From assembly GCA_015832175.1 (NCBI GenBank), contig WJXW01000005.1, positions 1,302,001 to 1,366,000 on the forward strand: a stretch of DNA of 64,000 nt, given 5' to 3'. The DNA is from Paraphaeosphaeria minitans. Its lineage: Eukaryota; Ascomycota; Dothideomycetes; Pleosporales; Didymosphaeriaceae. Shown here piece after piece: positions 11,652 through 22,803 of the stretch. The notes beneath the pieces are model-generated. The model was not told the DNA's origin. It saw only the letters and a list, made by a program, of their open reading frames with translations, and did not search any database. Each line of letters starts with the position of its first letter. The stretch's first letter is position 1. A program made the translations under genes and the position numbers.

Positions 11652-11979
11652 ATGACGCTACAATTCGAGCCTCTAAAGAATGACTTGATCTTGCGGACGG
11701 CGAGAGGTAATTGCGCCATGCACCTGGAACGACATTGGTTCACCGTGAGCTAACGCAGTGCACAGGCGAGAAGGTCGAGCGCCCGCCCATGTGGGTGATG
11801 CGTCAAGGTGAGCACCGTGCCGGCTGGCATGGAAGCAATGGAGCTGATGCGCATAGCCGGACGATACCTCCCCGAGTACCACGAAGCAAAAGGCAGCCAT
11901 GACTTCTTCGATTGCTGCAGGTCGCCCGAAATCGCCTCGACGCTCACCCTCCAGCCCATCGAACGGTTTGAGGGGCTCA

Positions 11980-12013
<34 letters not shown>

Positions 12014-13045
12014 GATCCCGCAAGCAATGGGCATGGAGGTTATAATGGTGGACAAGAAGGGCCCGCACTTCCCGGAGCCACTGCAAGGCCCCGACGACAA
12101 GCAATACCAGGAAGTTATGGAGCGCGAGGTCGACGTCAAAGAGTCGCTGGACTACGTATACAAGGCCATCACGCTCACAAGGAAAAAGCTGGCGGGTCGC
12201 GTGCCTCTGATAGGCTTCTGCGGAGCTCCGTGGACGCTGTTGTGCTACATGGTGGAAGGCGGAGGAACGAAGCTGTTCATCCAGTCAAAAACATGGGTCT
12301 TCAAGCACGGCGAGGAGAGCAAGGCGCTGTTGCAGAAGATTGCAGAGCTCTGCGTCGAGTACCTAGCCTTGCAGGTTCAGGCTGGTGCGCAGGTATGATA
12401 TGGTCGCACGCACCGGACAAACATTCGCTAACACGACACAGATGCTTCAGGTCTTCGATTCGTGGGCTGGCGAGCTGTCACCTACCTCCTTCAAAAACTT
12501 CTCCCTACCCTACCTCACATACATTGCCGACAATGTACCGAAGCGGCTCGCAGAACTCGGCCTTGAATCTGTCCCGATGACAGTCTTCGCGAAAGGCGCG
12601 TGGTACGCGCTGGAAGACCTGTGCAAGACCAACTACAACACCATTGGCCTGGATTGGCTCCATGACCCGGCTGATGCATACAAGATGGCTCGCAAATACG
12701 GCAAGGTTCTACAAGGCAACGCCGATCCCGGTGTGCTGTACGGCGGACGGGAAGCCATCACGGCTGTTGTCCAGGAGATGGTCACTGGTTTCGGCGGAGG
12801 AAAGCAGGGCTGGATAGCCAACCTCGGTCACGGTATGCTGCACCATACGACACAGGCCTAGAAGCTGACAAAATGTAGGAATCACTCCCTTTGTGAAGCC
12901 TGATGACCTCAAATTCTTCTTTGAGGAGATTCACAGGCTTTCAGCGTCGAGTCACGCGACGGGGGAAGAAGCATCGGAAGAGCCTTCTGCGAGAGATCTG
13001 GCAATGCGCGGGGAACCAAGCAAGAATCTGCTCCACGGGATATAG
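11652..13045 (+). CDS. HEM12: Uroporphyrinogen decarboxylase
   Basis: Five exons: 11652-11706, 11766-11807, 11857-12392, 12442-12832 and 12879-13045. They encode 396 residues, slightly above the usual ~365. The enzyme removes the four acetate carboxyl groups of uroporphyrinogen III to give coproporphyrinogen III, in the cytosol, as a step of haem synthesis. Signature motifs are present: [15 protein letters not shown] (assembled over the second intron), [13 protein letters not shown], the catalytic-face VFDSWAGEL, the FAKGA segment, GLDW and LQGNADP, and near the end NLGHG/ITP, where the last intron splits the conserved Gly codon. Introns are 46-59 nt. The extra length is a Glu/Ser-rich C-terminal tail after the core. 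No lesion seen. Confidence 0.95.
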
Positions 13046-13388
13046 CATCGCAGTCGAAAATATAGTCATTTTTCGAGCGAATGCAATGATCATGTGCCAG
13101 TTAAGTCCAACCAAAAGCAGTGGTTCTTCAGACGTTCCCGTAGACTAGTCAATCTGGTCCTACGTGGGCAGTACGATGCCAAATTTCTGGCCAATGGGCG
13201 GATGAGGTATCTGTTTGGTCCCCGATCGGAATGAGGAGTAGATATGTGTGATGGAGGTGCTTTTTATGGCTGGATAGATATGCGTATACCCAACGGACAC
13301 GGGGATTCCAATGTGTATCTTCTCGTCCAATCGTTTTGCTTTGCTCCGGGCTTCTGCAAACTACTCTAGAAGCTGTAGTCTAACATAA
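13046..13388. other. Intergenic between convergent HEM12 and FCY1
   Basis: 343 bases, probably both 3' untranslated regions. No gene or repeat recognised. Confidence 0.5.
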
Positions 13389-13948
13389 TCAATGGTTCTC
13401 CTCCCCAATGTCCTCGTACCTGCTTCGAAGTCAGCGCCAACCCTCGGCCACATACCGTACGTACCATTCTTCAGGATGCTCGTTGATAAACTTGGTCATC
13501 AAAGTCTGCAGCTCCTCGTTGTGCAAGACCACCACCTCGATGCCCTTCGACTTCAAGTACTCTTCACCGCCGAGGAAGTTCTTGTTCTCGCCAATGACCA
13601 CGCGCTTCACCTTGTACATGACACAGGCCCCCGTGCACATGTCACAGGGTGACAGGGTGGTGTACATGGTAGCGCCATGATACACGGAGGCGGGGAGACG
13701 TCCTGCATTCTCCAAGGCGGATATCTCGGCCTGGGTAATCGTTAGGCGTGGGTGCAGCAGGACAGAGGATGGCGAGGCGACGATACGTGAAGTGTGGCAC
13801 TGCCTCTCTGCATGCGCATGTTGTGGCCTGAGCCGAGCAGTTTGCCGTCGGCGCTGACGAGAGCTGCGCCAATGGGAACACCGCCTTCTTCGGCGCCCTG
13901 GTGAGCTTCGTCGAAGGCGGCTTTGAAGCCGACGTCTGATTCGGACAT
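13389..13948 (-). CDS. FCY1: Cytosine deaminase
   Basis: Three exons: 13948-13787, 13730-13465 and 13419-13389 (152 residues; the yeast enzyme has 158). Introns are 56 nt (13731-13786) and 45 nt (13420-13464, with a GCTGAC branch site). Removing the second gives the family C-terminus EEWYEDIGEENH. The zinc-site motifs are seen: HAE, with the His and Ala-Glu joined across the first intron, and SPCDMC. GGVPIGAAL lies in the nucleotide-pocket region. The enzyme deaminates cytosine to uracil in pyrimidine salvage and also converts 5-fluorocytosine to 5-fluorouracil, so its integrity bears on flucytosine sensitivity. It is convergent with HEM12. Confidence 0.92.
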
Positions 13949-14022
13949 GTTGGGTGGGAGTGGTCGGCACAGTAGATGGTCTCCGGAAGAGGGTTTGATG
14001 ATGTCTTGTCTAGCCTAGCAGG

Positions 14023-14361
14023 ACTTGGACTGCACAATCACCAGGCCTGTCTGGAGCGTGATAAGCCCGCCTTTGAGGGGTTTGTGTCGACGACGGTTTC
14101 TGGCATGGCTTAGACTCCACAATCACCAGGCCTGTCTAGAGCGTGATAAGCCTACCTTTCAGGAGTTTGTAGTAACGATGATTCCTGGCATGACTTTGAC
14201 TCTACAATCACCAGGGCTGTCTGGAGCGTAATAAACCTACCTTTTAGGGATTTGTGTCGACGATGATACCTGGCATGGCTTAGACTCCACAATCACCAGG
14301 CCTGTCTAGAGCGTGATAAGCCTACCTTTCAGGAGTTTGTAGTAACGATGATTCCTGGCAG
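14023..14361. repeat. 85-bp tandem repeat, four copies in an A-B-A-B pattern
   Basis: A unit containing CAATCACCAGG...CTGTCT(A/G)GAGCGT recurs with exact 85-base spacing (CAATCACC at 14035, 14120, 14205 and 14290). Copies 2 and 4 are identical over almost the whole unit. Copies 1 and 3 share a different ending (TTTGTGTCGACGA). The array therefore looks like a duplicated 170-bp dimer. It carries no coding frame of note. Confidence 0.9.
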
Positions 14362-15180
14362 GGGGGACACCAAAGAGCAATGGCTACACATGCACATGTA
14401 CATTCACAGACACTGCAAACGACCAAGGATGTCGCATGAGATCACAGTCGCCTCTTCGCCAATCGGGCGGGCTATAACGGTAGCTGAGCCCTGCAGATGG
14501 CCTTGCCATAGAGCGCATGTGGCTGTCGAGGCTGGTGGCGCTAGGTGAAGCTTCCTTTGGGGGCGCATAGGAGAGCGAACAACCATTCTGGCCACGCATG
14601 TCTCGAGCCCCAGAAGCAATTTTGGATTTTGGATTGCTTGTGCGGCATTGTCGGGGCTGCAGCTTTGTTTGCAGGCACTTGCGACACTGTGAAAGGCGTG
14701 CCGGCAGCAGGATTGGTCGTGGAAAGACATGGAATCGCACCGAACCTTCTCTCGCTCGGCGCAGTCGGTGCATTTGCGAGATCCCGGTGGACTACTTTTA
14801 AATCCCAAGCCTTTCACCCTCGACACAACTATCACACTTTAGACAACACCTGTGAGGCACCTCGACTTCCTCGAGCGCTTTACCCTACTCTTCGCAGACA
14901 TCACATACTGCGAAGACCCGTTTGCGAGCTGTACGTACTGTCGCTGCAGCCTCCTCAGCCTGGCCTGGCCTGAAAGCGACGCGGCTGCTACAGCGCGCGC
15001 CCCGGCAGGCACAGAAAAGGTTGCACCTGACTGACCCACGGATTCCCGCTGACACGCTTCACTGTAGCATAGAGCACATTCTGCGTGCAGCCGTCTCCCA
15101 CCCTCGAAAACTCGAACCTCGACGGACCCCCACTAGCCCCTCCACGTCTCCGACTCGACCCCCCCCCTACAGTCGCGACC
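14362..15180. other. Intergenic upstream of YDJ1
   Basis: About 820 bases. Several overlapping frames of 60-140 codons occur on both strands but show no domain or splice-consistent model. The 100 bases before the YDJ1 ATG are C-rich and pyrimidine-rich (ACCCCCCCCTACAG), typical of a fungal 5' leader. Confidence 0.5.
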
Positions 15181-16559
15181 ATGGTCAAAGACCAGAAGTT
15201 CTACGATATCCTCGGGGTGTCGCCAGATGCCACCGAGGCACAGCTGAAGTCGGCCTACAAGAAGGGCGCCCTCAAGCACCACCCAGGTTCGTTTCCCGCC
15301 CTCACTTGACAAGCCTAGGCTTTGCTGACGCCCCCCAGACAAGAACGCACACAACCCCGACGCTGCCGAAAAGTTTAAAGACCTTTCACATGCCTATGAA
15401 ATCCTGTCCGACCCCGAAAAGCGACAAGTATACGACCAGTATGGCGAGGAGGGTCTCGAGCAGGGCGGCGGCGGCGGCGGCATGGCTGCTGAGGACCTCT
15501 TCGCCCAGTTCTTCGGCGGCGGCGGCGGCCCATTTGGCGGCATGTTCGGCGGTGGCGCGAGGGAGCAGGGCCCCAAGAAGGCGCGCACAATCTCCCACGT
15601 CCACAAGGTTTCGCTCGAGGACATTTACCGCGGCAAGGTTTCCAAGCTCGCTCTGCAGAAGTCGGTCATCTGCCCCAAGTGTGATGGCCGCGGTGGCAAG
15701 GAGGGTGCAGTCAAGAAGTGCGCCGGTTGTGATGGTCGCGGAATGAAGCATATGATGCGTCAGATGGGTCCAATGATCCAGCGCTTCCAGACCGTCTGCC
15801 CTGATTGCCAGGGTGAGGGAGAAATCATTCGCGACCGCGACCGGTGCAAGCAGTGCAACGGCAAGAAGACCATCATTGAGCGCAAGGTACTCCACGTCCA
15901 CGTCGACCGCGGTGTCAAGTCCGGCCACCGAATCGAATTCCGTGGTGAGGGTGACCAATTGCCCGGTGTCGAGCCTGGAGATGTCGTTTTCGAGATTGAG
16001 CAGAAGCCGCACCCGCGGTTCCAGCGAAAAGACGACGACCTTTTCTACCACGCCGAGGTTGACCTGCTTACTGCCCTTGCGGGTGGCAAGATCCACATTG
16101 AGCACCTTGACGAGCGGTGGTTAACCGTCGACATCATTCCCGGCGAGTGCATCACTCCTGGTACGTTTTCTCTACATGATCAGAAATTATGCGTTGAACA
16201 GCAACTAACTCCCGATAGGTGAGGTCAAGGTTATCCGCGGCCAAGGCATGCCCTCATACCGTCACCACGATTACGGGAACCTGTACATCCAGTTCGACGT
16301 AAAGTTTCCCGAGCGCCTCGGCGGCGAGGACGGCGTACCGATGACGGAAGAGCAAATCAAGGCTCTCGAGTCGGTACTGCCACCACGCACAGCAGCTGCC
16401 ACTGCACCTCCCACCGACGCCATGGTCGAGGACTTCACCCTGGAGACCGTCGACGCTGCACGGGAGGGCGGCCGCGCTCGTGGCTTGGCTGGCGGCATGG
16501 ATGACGATGACGACGAGATGCACCCCGGGGCTGAGCGCGTACAGTGCGCGTCGCAGTAA
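15181..16559 (+). CDS. YDJ1: Type I Hsp40 co-chaperone (Ydj1/Mas5), farnesylated
   Basis: Exons 15181-15286, 15339-16160 and 16219-16559 encode 422 residues (yeast Ydj1 has 409). The J domain starts at residue 1, and its HPD motif is split by the first intron (HP/D). Next come a Gly/Phe-rich linker ([16 protein letters not shown]) and four CxxCxGxG-like zinc motifs ([32 protein letters not shown]). Two C-terminal substrate-binding barrels follow. The protein ends in CASQ, a CaaX box for farnesylation, the same as in yeast Ydj1. It stimulates Hsp70 ATPase, holds unfolded clients and helps deliver precursors to mitochondria and ER. Introns are 52 and 58 nt. Intact. Confidence 0.95.
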
Positions 16560-18812
16560 ACGACTCAACGAGGTGCGGAGATGACATATAACGACGGACA
16601 TGTACGGGACGAGGATACGAAGCGTAGTCGCATTAGCATGGATGCGTGGCTCGTAGGGTAGCGGCGTCTCGAGCTCCGCAACAACGACGACGACGGAATC
16701 TGCATTCGGAGGTGTTCAGGCTCGGTCAGGTTTCTTCCCGTTTCCACGCCTTGTCTGGGCACTATCACCGGTTTTGTCTTTGGTTCGGCATGTTCGGTAT
16801 TCTGTTTTCCTCTTTTATCTCCAAGGTGTCTTTTTTCTATAGACGGGCGGACACATTTTTTTCTTCCTCGGAAGGGGCGCGGTTGCATTGTTAATGTGCG
16901 CGCTGCGAGATGGGCGGTGGACCTGAGAGGAGGTGAGGGATGTGAGAGGGGTCATGGGAAGTGGGGTTGCGTAGGCAGAGAGAAAATGGAGAGCGTAATG
17001 TTCAGCGCTGCGGCTCATCGATGGTGATGGTGATGGTGCTGGTGCTCATGATGGTGATACCTTGCTGGCCTCCGCCTGAGGCGAAGGATAGCGTTCTGGT
17101 CCACCACTCCTCCCCATACATTTACCCTTTTCCAGGGTTGCAATTACGGTGGGGAATCTATAGGTACGGTACGGACGGCCCAAAAACGACTTTGAGCAAT
17201 ACCTACCGTACGGACCGTAATACGGACCGTAATACGGACCGTTGCACGCGCTGGTTTGAGTTCGTAGTCTGCCTCTTTCCTGCTACATGGCGTATTCCAC
17301 TTCTTTCTTGGACACCTGATGCCTGAATCGGTTCTTTTTCTTGGTCGCCCTGGGGCAAACTGGACGGGTTGTGCGAAGAAGTGGGATGCTGTCACAAATC
17401 TTGTAGGTAGCTCAGAATTTGAATTAGTGTTGGATATATTGACGACTTCAAGTCGTCCCCGCATTGTGCTTAACCTACAACCATCTTTTTAAGAAACAAA
17501 TTCAAAATTATGACGGAAGTTCAAGGCCGAAGATACGGATTTTACCTCCCTTAGGAACTAATTACTGGTATGTGTATAGAGCATTCGGAGATGCGGAATT
17601 GTAGGTATCATAACTGACGAAATGCAGGACGGTCTTCTTGTATCAAGCTAGCCACAGCCACCATTACGCGTTCAGATCCTGAAGTTGAGCTTCTTCAGCT
17701 CTCTCGTGCTCCCTACTCTTCTCTCCGCTTGCGTCCGAGATTACCCTTCGAAACCTGGAGCCCAGAGAGAACCTAAGAAGAAAGTCTATTAATTCGTTAG
17801 CTTCGATCTCATGCTATGCACGGTTGGCTGCAGGCGAGACCGTTCATCGTCCTGAATGCGACGTTGTGCATACATTAGCTCGCTTCGCCTCTTTGCGGGC
17901 AAGATTTCCTTACTCGTATTTAGGTATGGCACCGCTCAGCCCTGCTTCTGCCGTGCACCATTGTTGACCGGAACAATATCTTACAGCCTTTGCACAGCTG
18001 CCTAACATCTTGCGAAAATGTCTGATGTATACCCGACTTACAAACACCATCTGAGGCATTTTCGAAGCGAGAACGGTGCACGGATGACGTGGCGCTGTGA
18101 GCTGCAATATGAAACCAGCCCCCAAACTGCGCCTCGCAGAACCGCATGTGCTTGGAAAGTAAAGACTCAACTCGATCTCTCCGACCCTCTGCCAACGCAT
18201 GCTACCCCGGTTCCACTCCTGTTCGGTACACTAACAGCACCATCTACGCGCGTTCGTCGCTTGCTGCGAGGGCTACCATAGGCACTGATGCTCATGCGAG
18301 AAATTGAATTGCGTAGACGTTCAGCTGTCTCTGACAGATTTCCTATCTCACTCTGTTCGGCACGCTAGCGAATATATCGATGCAGAATTTACCGCTTCCG
18401 TCCGCAGAAAAGTCGAAGCATGATGTGAGGGCGAACAATAGAGGTGTGGCTCCTAGCCCTGATTTGCACCGTCCCAGCGAAGAGACGATTGGCAGTTGCT
18501 TGTGTGAGGAAGGTTTGTAGCATCGACTTATACCTAAGTTCGAAGCTTTCGCTGATCGTTCAAGGATCTGCCTACGTACCAAAAATACATCGTTGCACTT
18601 AGCGGTCAAATCCTGGTCTCAAGAAACCGGATCCAAACAACGAAAAGTACCCCTTGACGGACAACAACGCTCTAGTAGTCCTACTCGAAGCACCCTCAAA
18701 TGAAAAAGTCGACTTCGAGAAAACAGAATTTCGGAGTCCTGGATAGCTCGCCAAACACTTTAAAGAAGTATCATCATCCAAGGAAACTCATGATCGGAGA
18801 CGGATATACATC
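16560..18812. other. Long gene-poor stretch with simple repeats
   Basis: No confident gene. Simple sequence includes a GGTGAT/GGTGCT run near 17020-17060 and three copies of a 12-base ACCGTAATACGG-like unit at about 17205-17242. From 17460 to 18350 the sequence is AT-rich with frames under 100 codons. From about 18602 to 18743 a frame in phase with the CorA-like gene to its right reads plausibly (KYPLTDNNALVVLLEAPSNE), and then meets a TAG at 18744-18746. Confidence 0.45.
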
Positions 18813-20129
18813 ATGGAGGGTCTAGCAAAGAAGTACATATCGATCCTGGGTGGCCCTTTCATGATGAATCCATCTTTCTTCCAGAGGCAGGAACGTACTT
18901 GTGTCTGGAGTAACGACTTTACTCCAGTGTCCGATGCCTTGCCGCATCCATCTCTCCTCGACCCCCAGAGCAGCTTCCATTTCCAGTACTGCGAATTAAG
19001 ACAATTCAATAAGGCGATTGAAAATAAGCCTTGCTTTTGTAAGCGGACCAGGCGACATAAAGAGGACTCTACAACTGGCATTCTCAGAAGAAAAGTATCT
19101 TGGTGGTCTAGGAAAACGTCAGGAGGCGGCTGGGACGGTAGGTCTATTGTCATCCTGCAGATATTTTGACTACAAAAGACTGTAGTGGTTATCCTCTGCG
19201 ATCCCCAGCTCGACGAGTTGGCTGTGCAACTCAGAGAATACCGTAATGGCACCTATAGTGATCTGAAGCCATTAGAGAAATTGAGGAACTTCCCTTTCCA
19301 GGATGGATACCTCGACTTCATACCAACTGTCTCTTCTGACGTCGCCGCTAACAAGCTAAAGCATCCACACAACTCCATGTTGCGCGATCTGGTGCATTAC
19401 TACAAGAACCACGCCGACCTGTTTCCCGACGACTGGGCCGATCCCAGCAGATCCTCCCTTTTTGTCAAGAAGATTGTAGCTGCTCGCTACCTGCAACTAA
19501 TCGACTACATCGAGGCAATGCTGCCGTCTCTTGAGCTGCGCCTGACCACTGCTTGGGTGGAGGAGCAGGAACAATGGAAGTCGCTCCAAACGATATCTCG
19601 CCGCTGCGGCAACTATCGAGACGACATCGAAGATTCACCGCTTGGTCTGGGGTACCCTGTCGATACACTAGATAGCGGACGACGCGCGGACTGGACGGAT
19701 TGCCAAAAGGATCTCCAGTACATCTACTTCCGTCTCAAGATCCTCAAAGTGCGGGCGGATACTCTTATGCAATCGATGATGGGCTTGGCTAGCATCGCCG
19801 GAAATCGGCAGAACCTTGAAGAGGCGAAGCGCGTGAAGCATCTAAACTTGCTAGCATTGTTATTCATACCGCTTGCATACACATCGAGTCTCTTCAGCAT
19901 GCAGGACAACTACGCACCGAACAGGGGAGAGTTCTGGGTTTATTGGGTCTCGGCGCTGATTGTGGTCGCGCTGACCTCCATCATCACTTGGATATTGGAC
20001 TCGGCGCTCGACGATGCTGCCCAATGGGATGTGCCCTTCCGCAGGTGGTTGCGAAGTAAGCGAAATCCAGACCAGACTTTGGAACCAGCACGGCAGGAGA
20101 GAAGAGGTACGGGGTTCTACAAGCTATGA
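18813..20129 (+). CDS. CorA-like transporter domain protein (5' end doubtful)
   Basis: Exons 18813-19094 and 19179-20129. The 84-nt intron (GTATCT...TTGACTAC...AAAAG) joins LRRK to TVVVILCDPQLDE in frame. The C-terminus has the CorA-like pair of membrane helices, with LLFIPLAYTSSLFSM before the first loop and FWVYWVSALIVVALTSIITWIL as the second. A charged cytosolic region lies upstream (LKILKVRADTLMQ... AGNRQNLEEAKRVKHLN). The usual GMN loop triplet is replaced (FSMQDN), as is common in fungal CorA-like proteins of unknown cargo. The first Met, at 18813, falls inside what looks like a longer conserved N-terminal region that is interrupted upstream by TAG at 18744. The gene may therefore be truncated or a recent pseudogene. 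Membrane location is secure and transport function is inferred. Confidence 0.55.
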
Positions 20130-20202
20130 TATAAACTGTACTCCTCGACATTATGAATAACGAGTCTCCTTGTTTACCAAAAATTAATTCCGATGGCTTT
20201 TC

Positions 20203-21464
20203 TTATACGATGTTGTCGTAGTACTGCCACTTGATCACATCCCTCAAACGTGCCATCGGCATCAGAGTTAGCTCCACCACACTCCTGTTTTACATAGCTC
20301 TTCGCAATCTTCAAATGTCACAAAACTGCCATTGGTCACTCCGTGCTGCCTTAGCACATCTGCCACTCTTTGGATGATGTTTTCGGAGTTTGTAGAAATC
20401 TCATCAGCAGCCTTCTGCAGCTTCTCCAGCCTCTCCGTATGTGCGTCGGAACCAAGGCTAACGAGACCTACATTGACTGCAGGGGGTGGCTCTTGCCAGA
20501 TCTTGTCCAGACTTCGTGGTCTCAGTATTTATTCGCCCCGTTAAAGTTTGTGAGAGGTCTACACGCACAGGGTATCATAACCGAGGAGCTTGATATTGCA
20601 GTCGTCGTCAAATTTTGCTACGTGAAAGGTGAGTGATTGCCAGCTTGCGAAGCGCAGATCTTACAGAAGTTGTCTTCCCAGCTTTTAGTCTTTTTAATGC
20701 CGAGGATTTTGCCCTGGACTTGGACGGTGACTTTGTCCTTTTGGGTACGAGTGATCGCTAGATTGTTCAGTGAACGGCTCACGCATTCAGAGTTACTTAC
20801 ATGACGAGCTAAGAAGCATGCCTATGTCAGCACTAAGTCACAATCCAGCGAGATAGTAGTCCTTATATCGCTTTTTGAATGCGTCCAACCCTTCATGTCT
20901 GAGGAAACCAACTGCCTCGGCGATCAATCGCGGTCCATTTTCCAGGTCAATACACCCATACCGACAACTTGATCGCACGGGTTACTTGATATTTTGGGCC
21001 ACTTTTGAGCCGCTTCAAGCGCCAAGCATGATCATGGTACTTACGTCCTTGTTCTCAGCAAGCTGCTTGTCGTACGCCCATTTTACGCTGACCTCGATCA
21101 CTGGAATCGCTGGCTTGATGCCCACCCCAAACCCCAGCTCAGTGTGATCATTCGACTCTTCTCTCCTGCTCCTCTCCCTTGAAACGAACGACGATGTGGT
21201 TCCCTGCTCTGGTCGAAATATCTTCGCTTGCAAAAGAAGATCTCCGAGATTGAAAGGGGTCTCGATAGCCCAGGGTTTGCGATCGCGCTCAAGTTGCAGA
21301 CTGGAGTGATAACTGGTACCTAACCTCACAGCCTAGGGATGCCAAGGTAGAATAAGAGGCATCTCTACCCTGGCGAGGCGTTGCCATCCATTCTCCTCGA
21401 GCTCGGGAAGGTTGAGAGAGCTGAAGTCAGGATCTGAGATGTGACCGAGTAGGGATGGTGCCAT
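20203..21464 (-). pseudogene. Decayed multi-exon gene of unknown family
   Basis: Read on the minus strand from ATG at 21464, coding-like exons succeed each other: MAPSLLGHISDPDFSSLN, then TSYHSSLQLERDRKPWAIE, LENGPRLIAEAVGFLRHEGL, TRTQKDKVTVQVQGKILGIK, KLLGYDTL and LEKLQKAADEISTNSENI. GT/AG borders are plausible between several of them. Two faults are visible. A TAG at 21333-21335 falls between ILPWHP and AVRLGTSYHS (a 36-nt intron could hide it, which is unusually short). An extra TG around 20275-20283 throws the last ~25 codons (VELTLMPMARLRDVIKW) out of frame. The C-terminal text resembles uncharacterised fungal proteins, but I cannot name a family. The adjacent H-lectin gene is also decayed. 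Confidence 0.5.
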
Positions 21465-22803
21465 GGTGCCGTTCAAGTATCCAGATAGTTATCAGAGTTT
21501 ATCTTCACGTCGAGCTCTGCACGCCTTTGTTGCTTTGGGAGGAGGCCACAGTCGCTTTTCCCGATGGCCGGGGGTGGTAACGCTACCTAGTCGATATTCG
21601 GCAAGCGCAGTGATGGAACGCGAGAAGACGCGTAGGTAGTAGGTATGTGAAGTTCTTCCTCCTCCTCCTCCACCTCACAACAGCTCGCAAACTTGATTAA
21701 TGAGTCGAAACGCATGCATCAATAAGCAGTCTAATGAGATTTGAAGCCACATACTTGTGCGGAGGCCTTCAGCTGCCTCCCTTTTGGCACACAGAACCTC
21801 CAGGGCTGGGCGCGCGAATCCGAACTCAACCCCCTGACAGCTGAGATCGTGCATATACTTCCTACGCCCTTAGAATGTTGTTTCAGCAAGCCATTGATCC
21901 GAAGCCCGTGGCTGCAGCCCTTCGAAAGCCTGTCGGATGACCTCCGCTCCCACTGGTCTGCCGCACGCCAAGCTCTGGCAGATCGACTTAGAGCACCCCA
22001 GGCTGCTGGCCCCGCTTTGCTCAATCAAAGAGAAGAGCGACAGGCGAAACTTGGAGGTAGGTTACCTATGAAGATTCGGCCAATTGATATAGCCATGATC
22101 AAACTCATTCTCAACGTGAGTAAGGAACCATCAGAAGTTTGGCAGCAGCGAGACGACTCTGCTATCATAAGTAATGGTATTTGAGGAAGGTTTTTTACCT
22201 CGCATCCAACGAAGCGAAGCAATGAAAATGCTTCTGGTTCTTCCTGCAAGTCCCTGTAAAGTGTGTCGGTCATTCTCCAAGCTGCAAAAGTCCAAAAGTA
22301 TACTCACCCTTCACGTGTTGTCGACATTTTTGTTGACAATAGGTAGGGCTAGAGCCCCTCATGATCGTCCTTGCCTACTCTTCAGCTTGTACATGCAGAA
22401 ACCCCGCGATCAAACACAATGGAGAACCGACTAAGGTAGTCTAGACGTGCGGTTGCTCGGTGCGCTTGTGGTTGTGGGAGATCGACACAGCTGAGGGGAC
22501 GAGCTGAAGCGGAGCCAAGGGGAGCGGTCATGAAGCAGTGATTCCAGACCTTGGAAGCTCGGAGAGATGAGAATAATAAAGCTTTTCTTTGCCCTTCGAC
22601 CTTCCCGCTGTACCTTTGCGCGATCTCAACCAATCATAACTTGCACACTTCTCGTTCAATATCTGTTCATTCTTTTCAGTATTTATTTCGCACGTACAAT
22701 TCCGACAGACTGACAACTACTTTATCGGACACTCTATCCACAGACCTTCCTGAGGTGTTTTCGGGGGAACATTTCTTCCGGGACTACTTAGCCAGTGGAC
22801 ACG
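21465..22803. other. Intergenic, no confident gene
   Basis: About 1.3 kb between two decayed genes that point away from each other. A 147-codon plus frame (21741-22184) and a 97-codon minus frame overlap, but neither has a recognised motif, and both could be chance. A short CTC repeat lies near 21658-21672. Confidence 0.45.

Noticed and set aside
14922..15746. A 274-codon plus-strand frame overlapping YDJ1
   Set aside because: Arg/Pro/Ser-rich shadow of the YDJ1 coding sequence in another frame, with no motif.
15386..16105. A 239-codon minus-strand frame
   Set aside because: Lies entirely opposite YDJ1 exon 2; a reverse shadow.
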